Shown: piece after piece, positions 30,976-40,028 of the stretch
Layout of the letters: every line of letters starts with the position of its first letter
Position numbering within the stretch: position 1 is the first letter of the stretch
DNA from: Thermoplasmata archaeon
GTDB taxonomy: Archaea > Thermoplasmatota > Thermoplasmata > Lutacidiplasmatales > UBA184
NCBI GenBank assembly: GCA_021802125.1
Contig: JAKAAX010000015.1
Location: 1-51,543 of the forward strand
Length of the DNA stretch: 51,543 nucleotides
Direction of reading: 5' to 3'
The notes under the pieces: generated by a model
The model's input: the letters and a program-made list of their open reading frames with translations, nothing else
Told to the model about the DNA's origin: nothing
Database searches by the model: none
Program-made: the position numbers and the translations under genes

Positions 30976-31950
30976 CTAGGCCGCCGGCTTGCCGCGACGG
31001 GCGCGGCTCGCCGACACGGCCTCGTGGACCTTGGTGATCCCGTCCTCGGTGGATCGGACGTTGCCGAGATGGTTCTTCACCGCGGTGAGGTGCTCGTGGA
31101 GCGCGTCCTCCTGGTCGACGACCACCTTCTCGCGCTCGCCTAGCTCCGTCGACTTCAGGTCGGCGGCCTTGGCCCGTTCTTCGAGCGAGGCCGAGGTGGC
31201 CTTCAGCTGCTGGTCCTTCTGTTCGAGCTCGAACTGGTGTCGCTGGAGCGCCTGACCGGCGGCCTGCAGACGCTTGCGCTCCGACTCCAACTGGGACTTC
31301 TCGGCGTCGAGGGCCTTCCGCGTCTCCTCGCTCTGGGCGAGCTGCTCCGCCTTCTCCTTCTCGAGGGTCTTGCCCCTCTCGGAGAGACGTTCCTCCTCCC
31401 CGAGCAGGCGCTTCTCCTCCGAGCGGAGCTTCTCCTCCGCCGCGCGTACCGTGTCCTCGCGCTCGATGACCAGCTTCAGTCGCTTCCGGGATTCCTCATC
31501 TCTCTGCTCGATCATCTTTTCGCGGTCGTCCATGGTCCCTCTCGCGACTGGGGTCGCAGGCGAAGAAGGGGAAGGGATAGCGGTTGCGCCGGGGCCTTCC
31601 GAGGGGCCGCCGGGCTTCAATTTGGGAGCGTTCGCGTCCTGCGCCTCCTCCCTGGCCTCCCTCGGAGTGGGGGCCGCCGCTCCACCCAGCGTCATCTCCC
31701 GGCCCTTGGGGGTCAACCGGATCCGGCGCCCCGGGGTCCCGAGCGGGTCCGGGAGCAGGAGGCCCGAGACCTCGAGCTGGTGGAGGGCCGTGGAGAGCCC
31801 GTTCACGTCGATGCCCTGCAAGGGTCCGGTCAACCCCTGCATGTAGTCCTCGTAGCGGAGCCCGTCGGAGCCCGAGCGCTCGACGCTGAACCTCAGCACG
31901 CGCTTGGCCCCATCCGAAAGGGGCTCACCCGCGTCACTATCTACCGACAA
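30976..31950 (-). CDS. wHTH plus long coiled-coil protein
   Basis: A 324-aa protein in three parts. Residues 10-90 form a winged-helix-like domain (V-L-R-F-S-V-E, then L-S-T-A-L-H-Q-L-E-V-S-G-L-L and a basic wing R-R-I-R-L-T-P-K-G-R-E). Residues 92-140 are an Ala/Pro/Ser linker. Residues 140-290 are a continuous highly charged coiled coil (Glu, Lys, Gln, Arg). A basic tail follows. This could be a DNA-binding architectural or segregation-related protein. The start is TTG 31950, with a GGTGA site 6 bases before it and a TATA-like element at 31992-31999. No family name is certain. Confidence 0.8.
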   Translation of the reverse strand: MSVDSDAGEPLSDGAKRVLRFSVERSGSDGLRYEDYMQGLTGPLQGIDVNGLSTALHQLEVSGLLLPDPLGTPGRRIRLTPKGREMTLGGAAAPTPREAREEAQDANAPKLKPGGPSEGPGATAIPSPSSPATPVARGTMDDREKMIEQRDEESRKRLKLVIEREDTVRAAEEKLRSEEKRLLGEEERLSERGKTLEKEKAEQLAQSEETRKALDAEKSQLESERKRLQAAGQALQRHQFELEQKDQQLKATSASLEERAKAADLKSTELGEREKVVVDQEDALHEHLTAVKNHLGNVRSTEDGITKVHEAVSASRARRGKPAA

Positions 31951-31991
31951 GAGGCGTCACCCAAAGGGAATAGAAGCATGGCTTGTCGGGG

Positions 31992-31999
31992 CTTAAAAC
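31992..31999 (-). promoter_or_regulatory. TATA-like element of the coiled-coil gene
   Basis: The minus strand reads GTTTTAAG, about 45 bp before TTG 31950, predicting a leader of about 20 nt that includes the GGTGA ribosome site. Together they support the unusual TTG start. Confidence 0.45.
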
Positions 32000-32041
32000 G
32001 TGCGGCGAACCGCTGCGGCGCTTGGAAAGCCTTGCTTCCGA

Positions 32042-32905
32042 CTATCGCTTCTTGATCAATGAGCGAAGGGTCCGTAGGTCCGTCTCGTAGGCCGCGTAGG
32101 GTCTCGCCTTGTCCCCCTTCAGGGGAGTCTCCAGGTACCCCGGGACCGTCGCGAAGCGCTTGTCGTTCAGCAGGGACCTGAAGCCCGCGAGACCGATGTT
32201 CCCGTCCCCGATGTTCGCGTGACGGTCCACGCGGCTGCCGAAGTCGCTGAGCGCGTCGTTCACGTGGAAGGCCATCACGTGCTTCGACCCGACCGTGGCC
32301 TCGAGCTTCTCCATCGTGCTCCGGTACCCCTTCTCGGTCCGGAAGTCGTACCCGCTCGCGAAGACGTGGCAGGTGTCGAAACAGATACCGGTGCGGTCGG
32401 TCGCATCGATCGAGCTCAGCATGTGGGCGAGCTGCTCGAAGGTGCTTCCCAGGGTCGAGCCCTGCCCCGCCGCGGTCTCGAGGAGCACGCGGACCTTGCA
32501 GTCCGAGGTCTCTTCCAGCGCCCAGCGCACGCCGGAGGCGATGGAGGCGAGCCCCGCGGCCTCCCCCGAACCCGTGTGGGCCCCGGGGTGGAAGATGAGA
32601 TGGTCGGCGCCGAGCATCTCCGCGCGCTGGATCTCCTCCTTGAAGGCGGCCCTGGAGCGCTCCTGGAGCGAGGGCTGGGGGCTCCCCAGGTTGATGAGAT
32701 AGGAGGTGTGGACGCCCACCGACTGGATGCGCTGGTCCTTCACGTTCTTGCGGAAGGCCTCCACGGCCTCGGGCTTGAGGGGGGTCGAGCTCCACTGTTG
32801 CTGGTTCTTGGAGAAGATCTGCATCACGTCGCAGCCGATCTTCCGGGCCTCCACCGGGGCCAGGTCGATCCCACCAGAGATGCTGACGTGAGCCCCGAGC
32901 AACAT
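32042..32905 (-). CDS. nfo: Deoxyribonuclease IV (AP endonuclease)
   Basis: A 287-aa TIM-barrel DNA repair enzyme that cuts 5' of abasic sites using three zinc ions. The metal ligands are all visible: His66 (V-H-T-S-Y), His106 (F-H-P-G), Glu143 (L-L-E-T-A-A-G-Q-G), Asp177 and His180 (C-F-D-T-C-H), His214 (H-V-N-D), Asp227 and His229 (D-R-H-A-N-I-G) and Glu259 (L-E-T-P). Length is normal. A TATA-like element (32932-32941) sits about 31 bp before ATG 32905, so the mRNA may be leaderless. An inverted repeat AGAAGC/GCTTCT (32922-32936) overlaps that element and may be an operator. Confidence 0.95.
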   Translation of the reverse strand: MLLGAHVSISGGIDLAPVEARKIGCDVMQIFSKNQQQWSSTPLKPEAVEAFRKNVKDQRIQSVGVHTSYLINLGSPQPSLQERSRAAFKEEIQRAEMLGADHLIFHPGAHTGSGEAAGLASIASGVRWALEETSDCKVRVLLETAAGQGSTLGSTFEQLAHMLSSIDATDRTGICFDTCHVFASGYDFRTEKGYRSTMEKLEATVGSKHVMAFHVNDALSDFGSRVDRHANIGDGNIGLAGFRSLLNDKRFATVPGYLETPLKGDKARPYAAYETDLRTLRSLIKKR

Positions 32906-32921
32906 GTTCCGGACCCCCCGT

Positions 32922-32941
32922 AGAAGCCGGGCTTCTTAGAC
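32922..32941 (-). promoter_or_regulatory. TATA-like element and inverted repeat before nfo
   Basis: AGAAGC (32922-32927) and GCTTCT (32931-32936) are inverted around CGG and overlap a CTAAGAAG stretch on the minus strand. A regulator bound here would cover the promoter. Both elements are short, so chance is possible. Confidence 0.3.
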
Positions 32942-33021
32942 TTGCTCGGAGAGCACCCCTCCGCGTGGACCGACCTCTTCGGGCCGAACGCGCCCGTCCG
33001 GAGGGGCGCCTGGCCCTGCGC

Positions 33022-33357
33022 TCAGCGCTTCGCGCCGGGAAGGGCGACGCGCTTCTCCACGAAATGATGGACGCTCATGGTCCCGGGAGCGAACCGGAAG
33101 CTGTGCGGGAGGTCCTTCGGGATCCAATGCTGGCTCCCGGCAGGGTGCCGCTCGATCCGGCCGTTCAGGTCCATGGTGATCTCCCCCTCCACCACGAAGC
33201 CCCACTCGACGTCGTGCGTGTGGGTCGGGACGACCACCTCACGGTCGGCGGGCGCCTCGATGAAGAGCACCTGGCTCGTCGGGGCGTCATGGACGAAGAC
33301 GGTGGCCTCGGCGAGCTTGGACGTCGGGAGCCGTCGGATGGACTCGGGGAAGGGCAT
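33022..33357 (-). CDS. Small cupin-domain protein
   Basis: A single-domain cupin of 111 aa. The first cupin motif is V-P-T-H-T-H-D-V-E-W-G-F-V-V-E-G-E with metal-binding His residues and Glu. The second motif ends in D-L-P-H-S-F-R-F, and a late V-H-H-F-V-E follows. Such proteins bind a metal and a small ligand, and functions range from sugar isomerase to dioxygenase to sensor. ATG 33357 gives the usual cupin length; the frame is open to 33591, but that extension overlaps the upstream gene. Substrate is not known. Confidence 0.85.
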   Translation of the reverse strand: MPFPESIRRLPTSKLAEATVFVHDAPTSQVLFIEAPADREVVVPTHTHDVEWGFVVEGEITMDLNGRIERHPAGSQHWIPKDLPHSFRFAPGTMSVHHFVEKRVALPGAKR

Positions 33358-33499
33358 GGGGGACCCACCAGGCCGGACTATTGGTCCTTGCGGGGCCGGG
33401 GCATTCTCGCGCCCAGCGTTCCCAGGTCTCGCATGGGGCTCGTCCAAGGTCCGGTCGAACAGGCGCGCAGGTCTCGCGCCGGACGACGTGAAGCCCCGC

Positions 33500-34219
33500 C
33501 TATACCTTCCGGCGGGACGGGGACCGCCCCAAGACCCTCGAAGGGGCGGTCGGAGGAGCTGGCACCTTCGCCGGCTCGTCTTGGTGGGCACCCTCCCAAC
33601 GAGCCCGGAACTCCGGCAGGGATTCGGAGAGGGGCGGGAGGTAGATCCGGCCTTCGGAGGCGTCCCCGATGGCCAGAGCGTTGCCCTGCACGAACCACCG
33701 CCCCACCCACGCGCACAGGACCGCGTCCAGCTCGTCGTGGGTCAGGCCGCCCCGCTCCACATCCCCCCGGAACCCTCGGCGGAGAAGCGCCCTCCGCAGA
33801 CGCTCGGTCCCCTGGTTCTTCCGCGGGATCCCCAGCATGTCCTGCGCGCCTCCCGGGTAGGATTCGATCGCCGGGATCCCCTCCGACTCGAACCGGGCCT
33901 TCAGGCGGATCCCCCGGGCCGTCAGCATCCGCATGGGGCCGAGGGTGATGGGGAAGAACGGGATGCCCAGGCGGCGCAGTTCCAGGTCGCAGAGACGAAA
34001 ATGGGGTGGAGAGGGGATGTCCAGGCTCTTCCGGCCTCGCGGGAGCTCCAGCGGAGCGTCGATGCACACGACCTCGGGCTCTCCTTCCAGGGTCCAGGAC
34101 ACGATCTCTTCGTCGTCGTACAGAGGCCGGGTGGTGGTCTTCCGCGGGCCGTCGAGCCGGCACCCCCCCGTCGTCCGGGCGGGGCTTCCCGCGAGATCGA
34201 GACCGACGACCCGCCTCAT
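33500..34219 (-). CDS. DUF429 family protein (predicted RNase H-like fold)
   Basis: A 239-aa protein of the DUF429 family, predicted to have an RNase H-like nuclease fold. It opens with R-V-V-G-L-D-L-A-G-S (first catalytic-type Asp), continues with V-V-C-I-D-A-P-L-E-L-P (second Asp) and has L-T-H-D-E-L-D-A-V-L-C-A-W (third acidic site) near 178. This spacing fits the family. Its physiological role is unknown. ATG 34219 was chosen because the family starts at this strand; GTG 34270 would add 17 basic residues. It follows the large surface protein gene by 96 nt on the same strand. Confidence 0.82.
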   Translation of the reverse strand: MRRVVGLDLAGSPARTTGGCRLDGPRKTTTRPLYDDEEIVSWTLEGEPEVVCIDAPLELPRGRKSLDIPSPPHFRLCDLELRRLGIPFFPITLGPMRMLTARGIRLKARFESEGIPAIESYPGGAQDMLGIPRKNQGTERLRRALLRRGFRGDVERGGLTHDELDAVLCAWVGRWFVQGNALAIGDASEGRIYLPPLSESLPEFRARWEGAHQDEPAKVPAPPTAPSRVLGRSPSRRKV

Positions 34220-34315
34220 GCGCCGGCTCACGAGCCTCGGCAGCGGAAGACGGTGCGCGTTGAGCCTCACTGGGGCCCGGTGGGGTGGGGGGGGAAGTCT
34301 CTGGGGACCCGAGCC

Positions 34316-37300
34316 CTACTTCCAGGCGACCCCGCAGGAGCGACAGAAGTGATCGGTGTCGACGGGGCCCCCGCAGATGGAGCAGCCCGTGGCGGGGGTC
34401 GATGGGCCCGCGATGGAAGCGGTGGGGGGTCCCTCCGCAGGGGCCGACGGGTCGGTCCCCCCGGTAGGTTGGGGCGTGGTGGGAACGGTGGACTCGTCCC
34501 AGGGAGCGGCCTCTCGCGGAGCTGAGGCCGCAGCCCTCGAAGTCCCGGGCGAAGGGGCGGGGACGGCGCTCGTGGCACCTTCGGCCGCCGGGGTGGCCGA
34601 GGTCGTGGTCGGAGAAGACCCCGAGGGGGCGGTCCCTCCCGAGCTCGATCTGCCGGCAGGTCCGCCTGCCGTCCCGCCCGTCGGTGGAGAAGCGGTCGGG
34701 GGCGCCTCCGCGGCGTCGTCGGACGCTGGGCCGAGAGGTCCCGGGTGCGGCGCCACCTCGTCCATGGAACCGGAGTAGCCCGCGACCGCGTTGTCGTCCG
34801 GTAGCGGGTGCCCGACCGGGGAGGGAGCCGCCTCGTGCATCGCGTCCAGGGCCGCCCCGTCCTGAAGCAGCGCGAGGCCGGTCCTGTGACGGCGGTTCCG
34901 GTCCAGGTAGTACACCAGGAGCCCGACCGCGACCGCGATGGCGAGGACGAGGGCCCACCAGTACGTTCCGATGAAGTGACCGAAGGGATTGGGCGGAGGG
35001 GCCACGTTCAGGACCACGGAGGCGTTGGCCTCCCGGTGGTCCGCGTCGATGACCGTGAGCTTCACATGGTAGACCCCCGCCGCGGTCGGCGAGCACGTCC
35101 CTCCCGCGAGTCCGAGGCTCGAGCACCCGGGGGGCGCTCCCCCGTAGGTGAAGTTCAGCGCTCCCGCGCCTCCCGAAACCTTCGCCAGGAAGGTCACCTG
35201 TTGCCCGACGGTGGAGTTCCCAGGGTTGACGGTGAACACCCCGATCACGGGGTCCGGCTCCACCAGGACCGAACCGTTGGCGAAGAGGCTCGCTCCCGTC
35301 GCGTCGGTGAGGTGGACCTCCAGGGAGAACCTTCCCGCCACGGTCGGCACGCAGGTGAGCGGGGCGACGTTCGCCGACGCACATCCGGGCGGGAGCGCGA
35401 GATAGGTGTACGTGTAGGGAGCCGTCCCGCCCGTGGTCGGCACCGCGATGGACAGCGCGCTCCCAATGGACAACTTGGAGGGGGACGGGACGATCCCCTG
35501 GATGCCGAGAGCGGGGTTGATCGTCACGGTGAGATTGGAGAACACGCTCGCCCTGGCTCCGTCCGTGACCTGGACCTCGACGGTGTACCTCCCGGTCGTC
35601 GACGGGATGCAGCCCAGGGTCGCCGTGTCCTTGCCCGTGCACCCGGGGGGAAGCCCGAAGTACGCGTAGGCGAGAGGCGTGGTCCCCCCGGTCGTCGCGA
35701 CCGTGGTGTTCAGCGCCTGCCCGAGGTCCAGCTCCCCCGGGGCGGTGGCGGCGAACACCCCCGAGAAGGAGCCCATCGAAAGGGCGGGGCTCACCTGCAG
35801 GAGCAGCGTCGAGGTGGAGCTCGCGCCGGTGCTGTCGTTGACCCAGGCCCGGACCGTGTAGGTTCCCGCCGCGGTGAAGACATGCGGCGGCAGCGCGGCC
35901 GAGGAGTATCCTCCGTCGCCGAAGCGCCAGGCCGTAGCATAGGCCGGGGTCCCGCCCCAGTAGGAGAGGCCGAAGTCCACCGTGAGCCCGACGTCGGTGG
36001 GGTTCGTGGAGGGGAGGATCACCGGGACGCTGAGGCCCTTGTTCACCGTGACCGAGAGGCTCTGGCCGGCCGAACCGCCCCCGCTGTCGTTCGCCCACAG
36101 CCGTGCGGTGTAGTTCCCCGGGGCCGAGTAGACGTGGGTCGTGGTGATCCCGGTCCCCGAGGACCCGTCGCCGAAGTTCCACGCCTCCGAGAAGGGCGGC
36201 GTTCCCCCGGAGGGCGAGGCGGAGAACTGCACGCTCGTCCCGGCGTCCGCAGGGTTGGGAGAGACGCTCGCGGTGGCCGAGGGCGCGGGGTCGACGGTGA
36301 CGTTCACCACCGCCTTGGCGGTGTGACCCGGGGTGTCGTTCACCCATGCCGTCGCGAGGTAGATGCCCACCGCGGAGTAGGCGTGAGCGGGGGAGGCGCC
36401 GGACCCGTTCGTCCCATCGCCGAACCTCCAATCGTAGTGGAAGGGAGCCGTGCCTCCGGAGACGAGCGCGGCGAACGTCGTGGAAGCTCCCACGTCCACC
36501 GGATCGGGCGTCGCCTTGATCGCCGCCGTGGGGAGGGGATTGATGGTGGCTCCGGCCGAAGCGGTCGCCGCCCCGCTCGCCGTGTCGTTCACCCACATCC
36601 AGGCGGTGTAGGCCCCCACGGTCCCGTACGTGTGGACGTTCGTGAGCCCCGTCGCGGCGACCCCGTCGCCGAAGCGCATGGCGACGGAGTAGGGAGGCGA
36701 CCCGCCAGCTGCCGACCCTGTGAAGGAGATCGAGGAGCCGATGTCCGTCGCGGAGGGGGTCGCCGTCAGCGTGGCCGTCAGGGAGGCCGAGCCTCCGAAG
36801 TACGTGTAGGCGTCCGTGAGGTCGCTGATGGGCGTTGCGCAGTTCCAGCCGGAGAACTCCAGGGCCGTGCTGTCCGCAGGATCGTCCGCCAGGGCCCCCT
36901 GGCCGCGCGCGGTGAGCGTGGGGGAGGGGTACTGCTGCGTCCAGGCCCCGGCCTTGTAGGTCCAGGTGGAGGACGTACAGCTCCCACCCCCAGTGACCCC
37001 TCCCACCAGGAGGACCGTGCTGGCCGCCGTGTCCCATGTCATCATGTTCGCGATGTTGGCCAGGCTTCCGGGGTTGCTAGAGGGGTTGAGCTGGACCCAT
37101 CCCCCCGCCACGAACTCCCAGGTGTCCGATTCGTACTTGGTTCCGCTCAGCCCTCCGTAGAGGAGGACGTAGTTGTCCGCCACGTCGAAGGTCATCGCGG
37201 CCGTATAGCGCGACGAGGGGCCCCCGGACAGTGACACGAGGCTCCACTGTCCGGCCGAGAAGGTCCAGGTGTCCCCCAGGTCGATGCCCACGGAGGCCGA

Positions 37301-38002
37301 GCCCCCGAAGAGGACCACGTACCCGTCGGCGGCATCGTAGGTCATCGACGGGAAGTCGCGCGACGATGGTGACTGGGAGGGAGAGAGGAGCGTCCACACC
37401 CCCGCCTTGAACGTCCAGGTGTCCGAGTAGTAGGTGTTCGAGTGCTCGTCGGCGCCGCCGAAGAGGACGACGTACCCGTCCGCCGCGTCGTAGGCGATCC
37501 CCGAACCGAACCGGGGGGAAGGTGAGGTGGTGGGGGAGAGCTGGGTCCAGGTCCCGGCCTTGTACGTCCACGTGTCGCCGGGCTCGGTGTTCGTGACGTC
37601 CTGCAGGCCCCCGTACATCAGGACGTACCCGTCGGCCGCGTCGTAGACCATCGCCGCGCCCTCCCGGGCGATCGGCGAACACGGGGAACAGGTGGTGTTC
37701 CAGGCGGGGGTCCCGCGAGGCGCCGTGGGCGAGGCGAGAGAGGACCGGGCCGACGCGCACGCCGCGCGGGCCGTCGGGTCCGCGCCACACGTGCCGGTCC
37801 CAACCCCCGCGGAGAGAGACCCTACGTGGGAGTCGGACGCGGTCCTAGAGAGCGATTCTGCCGATGGCCCCAACCCGTGGCCCCCGATCGCGAGACCCAA
37901 GGCCGGGACCGAGGACGCCGCAACGAGGAGCAGAAGGGCCAGGAGGGCCGACGCGCGAAGGAGCGGCGCTCCGGCGGCGGTGGTCGACCTGCCATCGCCC
38001 AT
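34316..38002 (-). CDS. Giant surface protein: kelch-like repeats, PKD domains, Ig-like repeats, TM, cytoplasmic zinc ribbon
   Basis: A 1228-aa exported protein. Signal peptide at about 14-38. Residues 112-405 hold about five kelch-type repeats with the unit Y-D-A-A-D-G-Y-V-x-x-x-G-G and D-T-W-T-Y/F. Four PKD domains with F-G-D-G follow (about 410-488, 490-572, 574-656, 658-738), then three Ig-like repeats with a P-P-G-C...C pattern (742-828, 830-915, 917-1000). A single membrane helix spans 1012-1033. The cytoplasmic tail of about 170 residues is rich in Pro, Ala, Ser and Thr and ends in a zinc ribbon, C-S-I-C and C-R-S-C (near 1207-1223). Likely an adhesin or sensor; the cytoplasmic ribbon is odd for a plain adhesin. 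A weak TATA element lies about 38 bp before ATG 38002. Confidence 0.9.
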   Translation of the reverse strand: MGDGRSTTAAGAPLLRASALLALLLLVAASSVPALGLAIGGHGLGPSAESLSRTASDSHVGSLSAGVGTGTCGADPTARAACASARSSLASPTAPRGTPAWNTTCSPCSPIAREGAAMVYDAADGYVLMYGGLQDVTNTEPGDTWTYKAGTWTQLSPTTSPSPRFGSGIAYDAADGYVVLFGGADEHSNTYYSDTWTFKAGVWTLLSPSQSPSSRDFPSMTYDAADGYVVLFGGSASVGIDLGDTWTFSAGQWSLVSLSGGPSSRYTAAMTFDVADNYVLLYGGLSGTKYESDTWEFVAGGWVQLNPSSNPGSLANIANMMTWDTAASTVLLVGGVTGGGSCTSSTWTYKAGAWTQQYPSPTLTARGQGALADDPADSTALEFSGWNCATPISDLTDAYTYFGGSASLTATLTATPSATDIGSSISFTGSAAGGSPPYSVAMRFGDGVAATGLTNVHTYGTVGAYTAWMWVNDTASGAATASAGATINPLPTAAIKATPDPVDVGASTTFAALVSGGTAPFHYDWRFGDGTNGSGASPAHAYSAVGIYLATAWVNDTPGHTAKAVVNVTVDPAPSATASVSPNPADAGTSVQFSASPSGGTPPFSEAWNFGDGSSGTGITTTHVYSAPGNYTARLWANDSGGGSAGQSLSVTVNKGLSVPVILPSTNPTDVGLTVDFGLSYWGGTPAYATAWRFGDGGYSSAALPPHVFTAAGTYTVRAWVNDSTGASSTSTLLLQVSPALSMGSFSGVFAATAPGELDLGQALNTTVATTGGTTPLAYAYFGLPPGCTGKDTATLGCIPSTTGRYTVEVQVTDGARASVFSNLTVTINPALGIQGIVPSPSKLSIGSALSIAVPTTGGTAPYTYTYLALPPGCASANVAPLTCVPTVAGRFSLEVHLTDATGASLFANGSVLVEPDPVIGVFTVNPGNSTVGQQVTFLAKVSGGAGALNFTYGGAPPGCSSLGLAGGTCSPTAAGVYHVKLTVIDADHREANASVVLNVAPPPNPFGHFIGTYWWALVLAIAVAVGLLVYYLDRNRRHRTGLALLQDGAALDAMHEAAPSPVGHPLPDDNAVAGYSGSMDEVAPHPGPLGPASDDAAEAPPTASPPTGGTAGGPAGRSSSGGTAPSGSSPTTTSATPAAEGATSAVPAPSPGTSRAAASAPREAAPWDESTVPTTPQPTGGTDPSAPAEGPPTASIAGPSTPATGCSICGGPVDTDHFCRSCGVAWK

Positions 38003-38178
38003 CGAGTCCCCGCCGGGCGGAGCTATCGGCGTGGGACATAACTCTAGGCCAGGAAGACGCGCGGGTGCCCTCGCGAGGAAGCCTCGAAGGGACCGCTCTT
38101 CCCAAGCCGCGGGGCGCTCGGGCCAGTAGGGTCAGGACCCATTCCCAGGACCCCCTCCATTCATCTGGATGGTCAACG

Positions 38179-38628
38179 ATGGTGGAGGGGAGCGGCCGAT
38201 CGACCTTGCCAGAGCTGGAGCCCGTCCACGTCCTGGTCGTCGAGGACGACCCGGAACAGGTGGCCCTGCTCCACGTGATGGCCCGCAAGTGCTCGGTCCC
38301 CATCCGTCTGCACGTGGCCGAGAACGGGCTCGACGCGCTTCAGTACCTGTGGGGAACGGCCGAAGCGGGCTCGCGGAACCAGGCGCAGCTCGTCCTCCTC
38401 GATCTCGAGCTCCCGGAGCTCGACGGGAGGAAGGTCCTCACCGAGATCCGGGCGGACCCCCGCCTGGCGAAGGTCCCCGTCGTAATCGTCTCGGCCTCCG
38501 AACGCACCGACGACGTCAAGCACGCCTACGAGCTGCAGGCGAGCGGGTTCCTCCGCAAGCCCATCGTCGCCGAGGACCTGGACGCCATGGTCCGCCAGGT
38601 CGTCCATCGCGCGGTGCGCTGGGGTTGA
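38179..38628 (+). CDS. Stand-alone response regulator receiver protein
   Basis: A single receiver domain of 149 aa (Rcp1-like). The acidic pocket E-D-D (22-24), phospho-acceptor Asp75 in L-L-D-L-E-L-P, Ser105 in V-S-A-S and Lys127 in L-R-K-P are all in place. There is no output domain, so it probably acts by protein contact. No histidine kinase is encoded nearby. ATG 38179 was chosen. The divergent neighbour is the large surface protein with an intracellular zinc ribbon, and it may share the 176-bp promoter region. Confidence 0.9.
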   Translation: MVEGSGRSTLPELEPVHVLVVEDDPEQVALLHVMARKCSVPIRLHVAENGLDALQYLWGTAEAGSRNQAQLVLLDLELPELDGRKVLTEIRADPRLAKVPVVIVSASERTDDVKHAYELQASGFLRKPIVAEDLDAMVRQVVHRAVRWG

Positions 38629-38737
38629 GCCCCCGGAAGCGTGCCCTGGCCATCCCCTGGGGCATGCGGCAGCGCCGGTTTCCGGCGACCCCTGCATACC
38701 GACGTATCGACACCCGCAAGAATCATGTTCGAGCCCG

Positions 38738-39868
38738 ATGCTGATTCTCCACGACCTGGGGGGGAAGCTCGTCGATATGGTCCTGCTCGCACGACATCAG
38801 GCCCTCCGGGCCTACGTCAGCGAGGGGACGGAGCTGCCTTCCTGGCTGGTCTTCGACGTGGAGACCTACGGATACTCCAGGGTCGGGTACCTGGGCACGC
38901 TCCTCAAGGACCACCCGGGGGTGGCGCGCTCCCCCGAGCTCGGCCTCGTCGACCTAGCTTCGCTCCAGCGCGAGGGCATCGAGCTCCCCCCGGCGGTCTT
39001 CCGCGCCCTCAACCTGGAGGAGGCGAGCGGGTTCGTCTGGGGCAAGGACCCGGCGACGATGCACAACGAGCGGCTCGTGGTGGCCGAGCTGGAGAACGCG
39101 GTCTTCGGGACCTACCTCAAGTCCGGCGATGCTGCGCTCCTCCGGTCCCTGGACCGGGCCCTCGACCACCTGGCCCTCCCGCACACCGACCGCTGGACCA
39201 TCTACCTCGAACGGGCGCACCGCGAGTTCGCCAAGCGGAAGGGCGAGGCGACGGAGAGGGAGCTCACCCTGGTCGAGCCGCTGCCGATCAACCTTCGTGC
39301 GGATGCCAAGGACGGGAAGGACCCGCTCCTGCGGCTCGTGGAGAGCCTGGTGAGCGGCTACCTCCACTACCTGCCCGACGCCGTGAAGCGGAAGCTCCTG
39401 AGGACCGGGTGCGCCTACGTCCCCAACATGCGGCTCCTTCTGAAGCAGTTCCCCGAGCTCGCCCTCGACCAGAACGTGCTCAAAGTGGACTTCTTCTCCG
39501 GCGAGGGGGGCCGCAGCCGGGGCAACCGGACCGCCCGGAAGCTCCTCGGCCTCGAGCCCGGCAACGGCTGGGTCCTCATCCGCGATGCGCGTCGCCAGAT
39601 CGAGCACAACCTCTCCGAGACGCTGAAGGCCCGTTTCGAGCGGGAGATCGAGGCCCGGCACCACCGTACCCCTCTCACCGTCGAGAAGGTCCAGCTCTCC
39701 ACGCTCCTCAACGAGCACGGCGTGGGCTGCACGTTCGACCGGGACAACCGCAAGAGCCGCAAGCACGCCTGGACCACGCTCATCTCCGGGACGGAGCGCC
39801 CCGTCCTCGGCGCGGCCGCGCTGGACGAGCTCGGCCTCCACGAGCCCGGCGTATCGGACCCGCACTGA
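38738..39868 (+). CDS. Uncharacterised 376-aa protein
   Basis: No family is recognised. It is a soluble, mixed alpha/beta protein with no membrane segment. Notable segments are W-L-V-F-D-V-E-T-Y-G-Y-S near residue 36, with an acidic pair reminiscent of (but not proof of) a DEDD exonuclease start, and a basic S-R-G-N-R-T-A-R-K-L-L-G region near 262, followed by a helical stretch to about 310. ATG 38738 was used; ATG 38777 is also in frame. It follows the response regulator by 109 nt on the same strand and may be co-transcribed. Its convergent partner is the second surface protein. Confidence 0.75.
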   Translation: MLILHDLGGKLVDMVLLARHQALRAYVSEGTELPSWLVFDVETYGYSRVGYLGTLLKDHPGVARSPELGLVDLASLQREGIELPPAVFRALNLEEASGFVWGKDPATMHNERLVVAELENAVFGTYLKSGDAALLRSLDRALDHLALPHTDRWTIYLERAHREFAKRKGEATERELTLVEPLPINLRADAKDGKDPLLRLVESLVSGYLHYLPDAVKRKLLRTGCAYVPNMRLLLKQFPELALDQNVLKVDFFSGEGGRSRGNRTARKLLGLEPGNGWVLIRDARRQIEHNLSETLKARFEREIEARHHRTPLTVEKVQLSTLLNEHGVGCTFDRDNRKSRKHAWTTLISGTERPVLGAAALDELGLHEPGVSDPH

Positions 39869-40028
39869 GACCCAGCCCGGGACCGGGGTGGAGGGCCCCC
39901 TTCCCCCCCAACCGCGGGTGATCTCATCGCAGGGTGTCCGCCGTGGGAACGGACAAGGGATGGATGCCCACCGCGCGCGTCGAGCCAGCTGGGGCCCGCG
40001 CGATCTCGCTCTCAACCCGACGGAGCGC

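Noticed and set aside
33378..37037. Very long minus-strand open frame (1219 codons)
   Set aside because: It lies in another frame of the surface protein and DUF429 genes, is extremely rich in Arg, Gly and His and matches no domain; a GC-rich shadow.
34808..37234. Plus-strand frame of 808 codons opposite the surface protein
   Set aside because: Antisense shadow with Arg/Gly/Val repeats caused by the PKD coding repeats.
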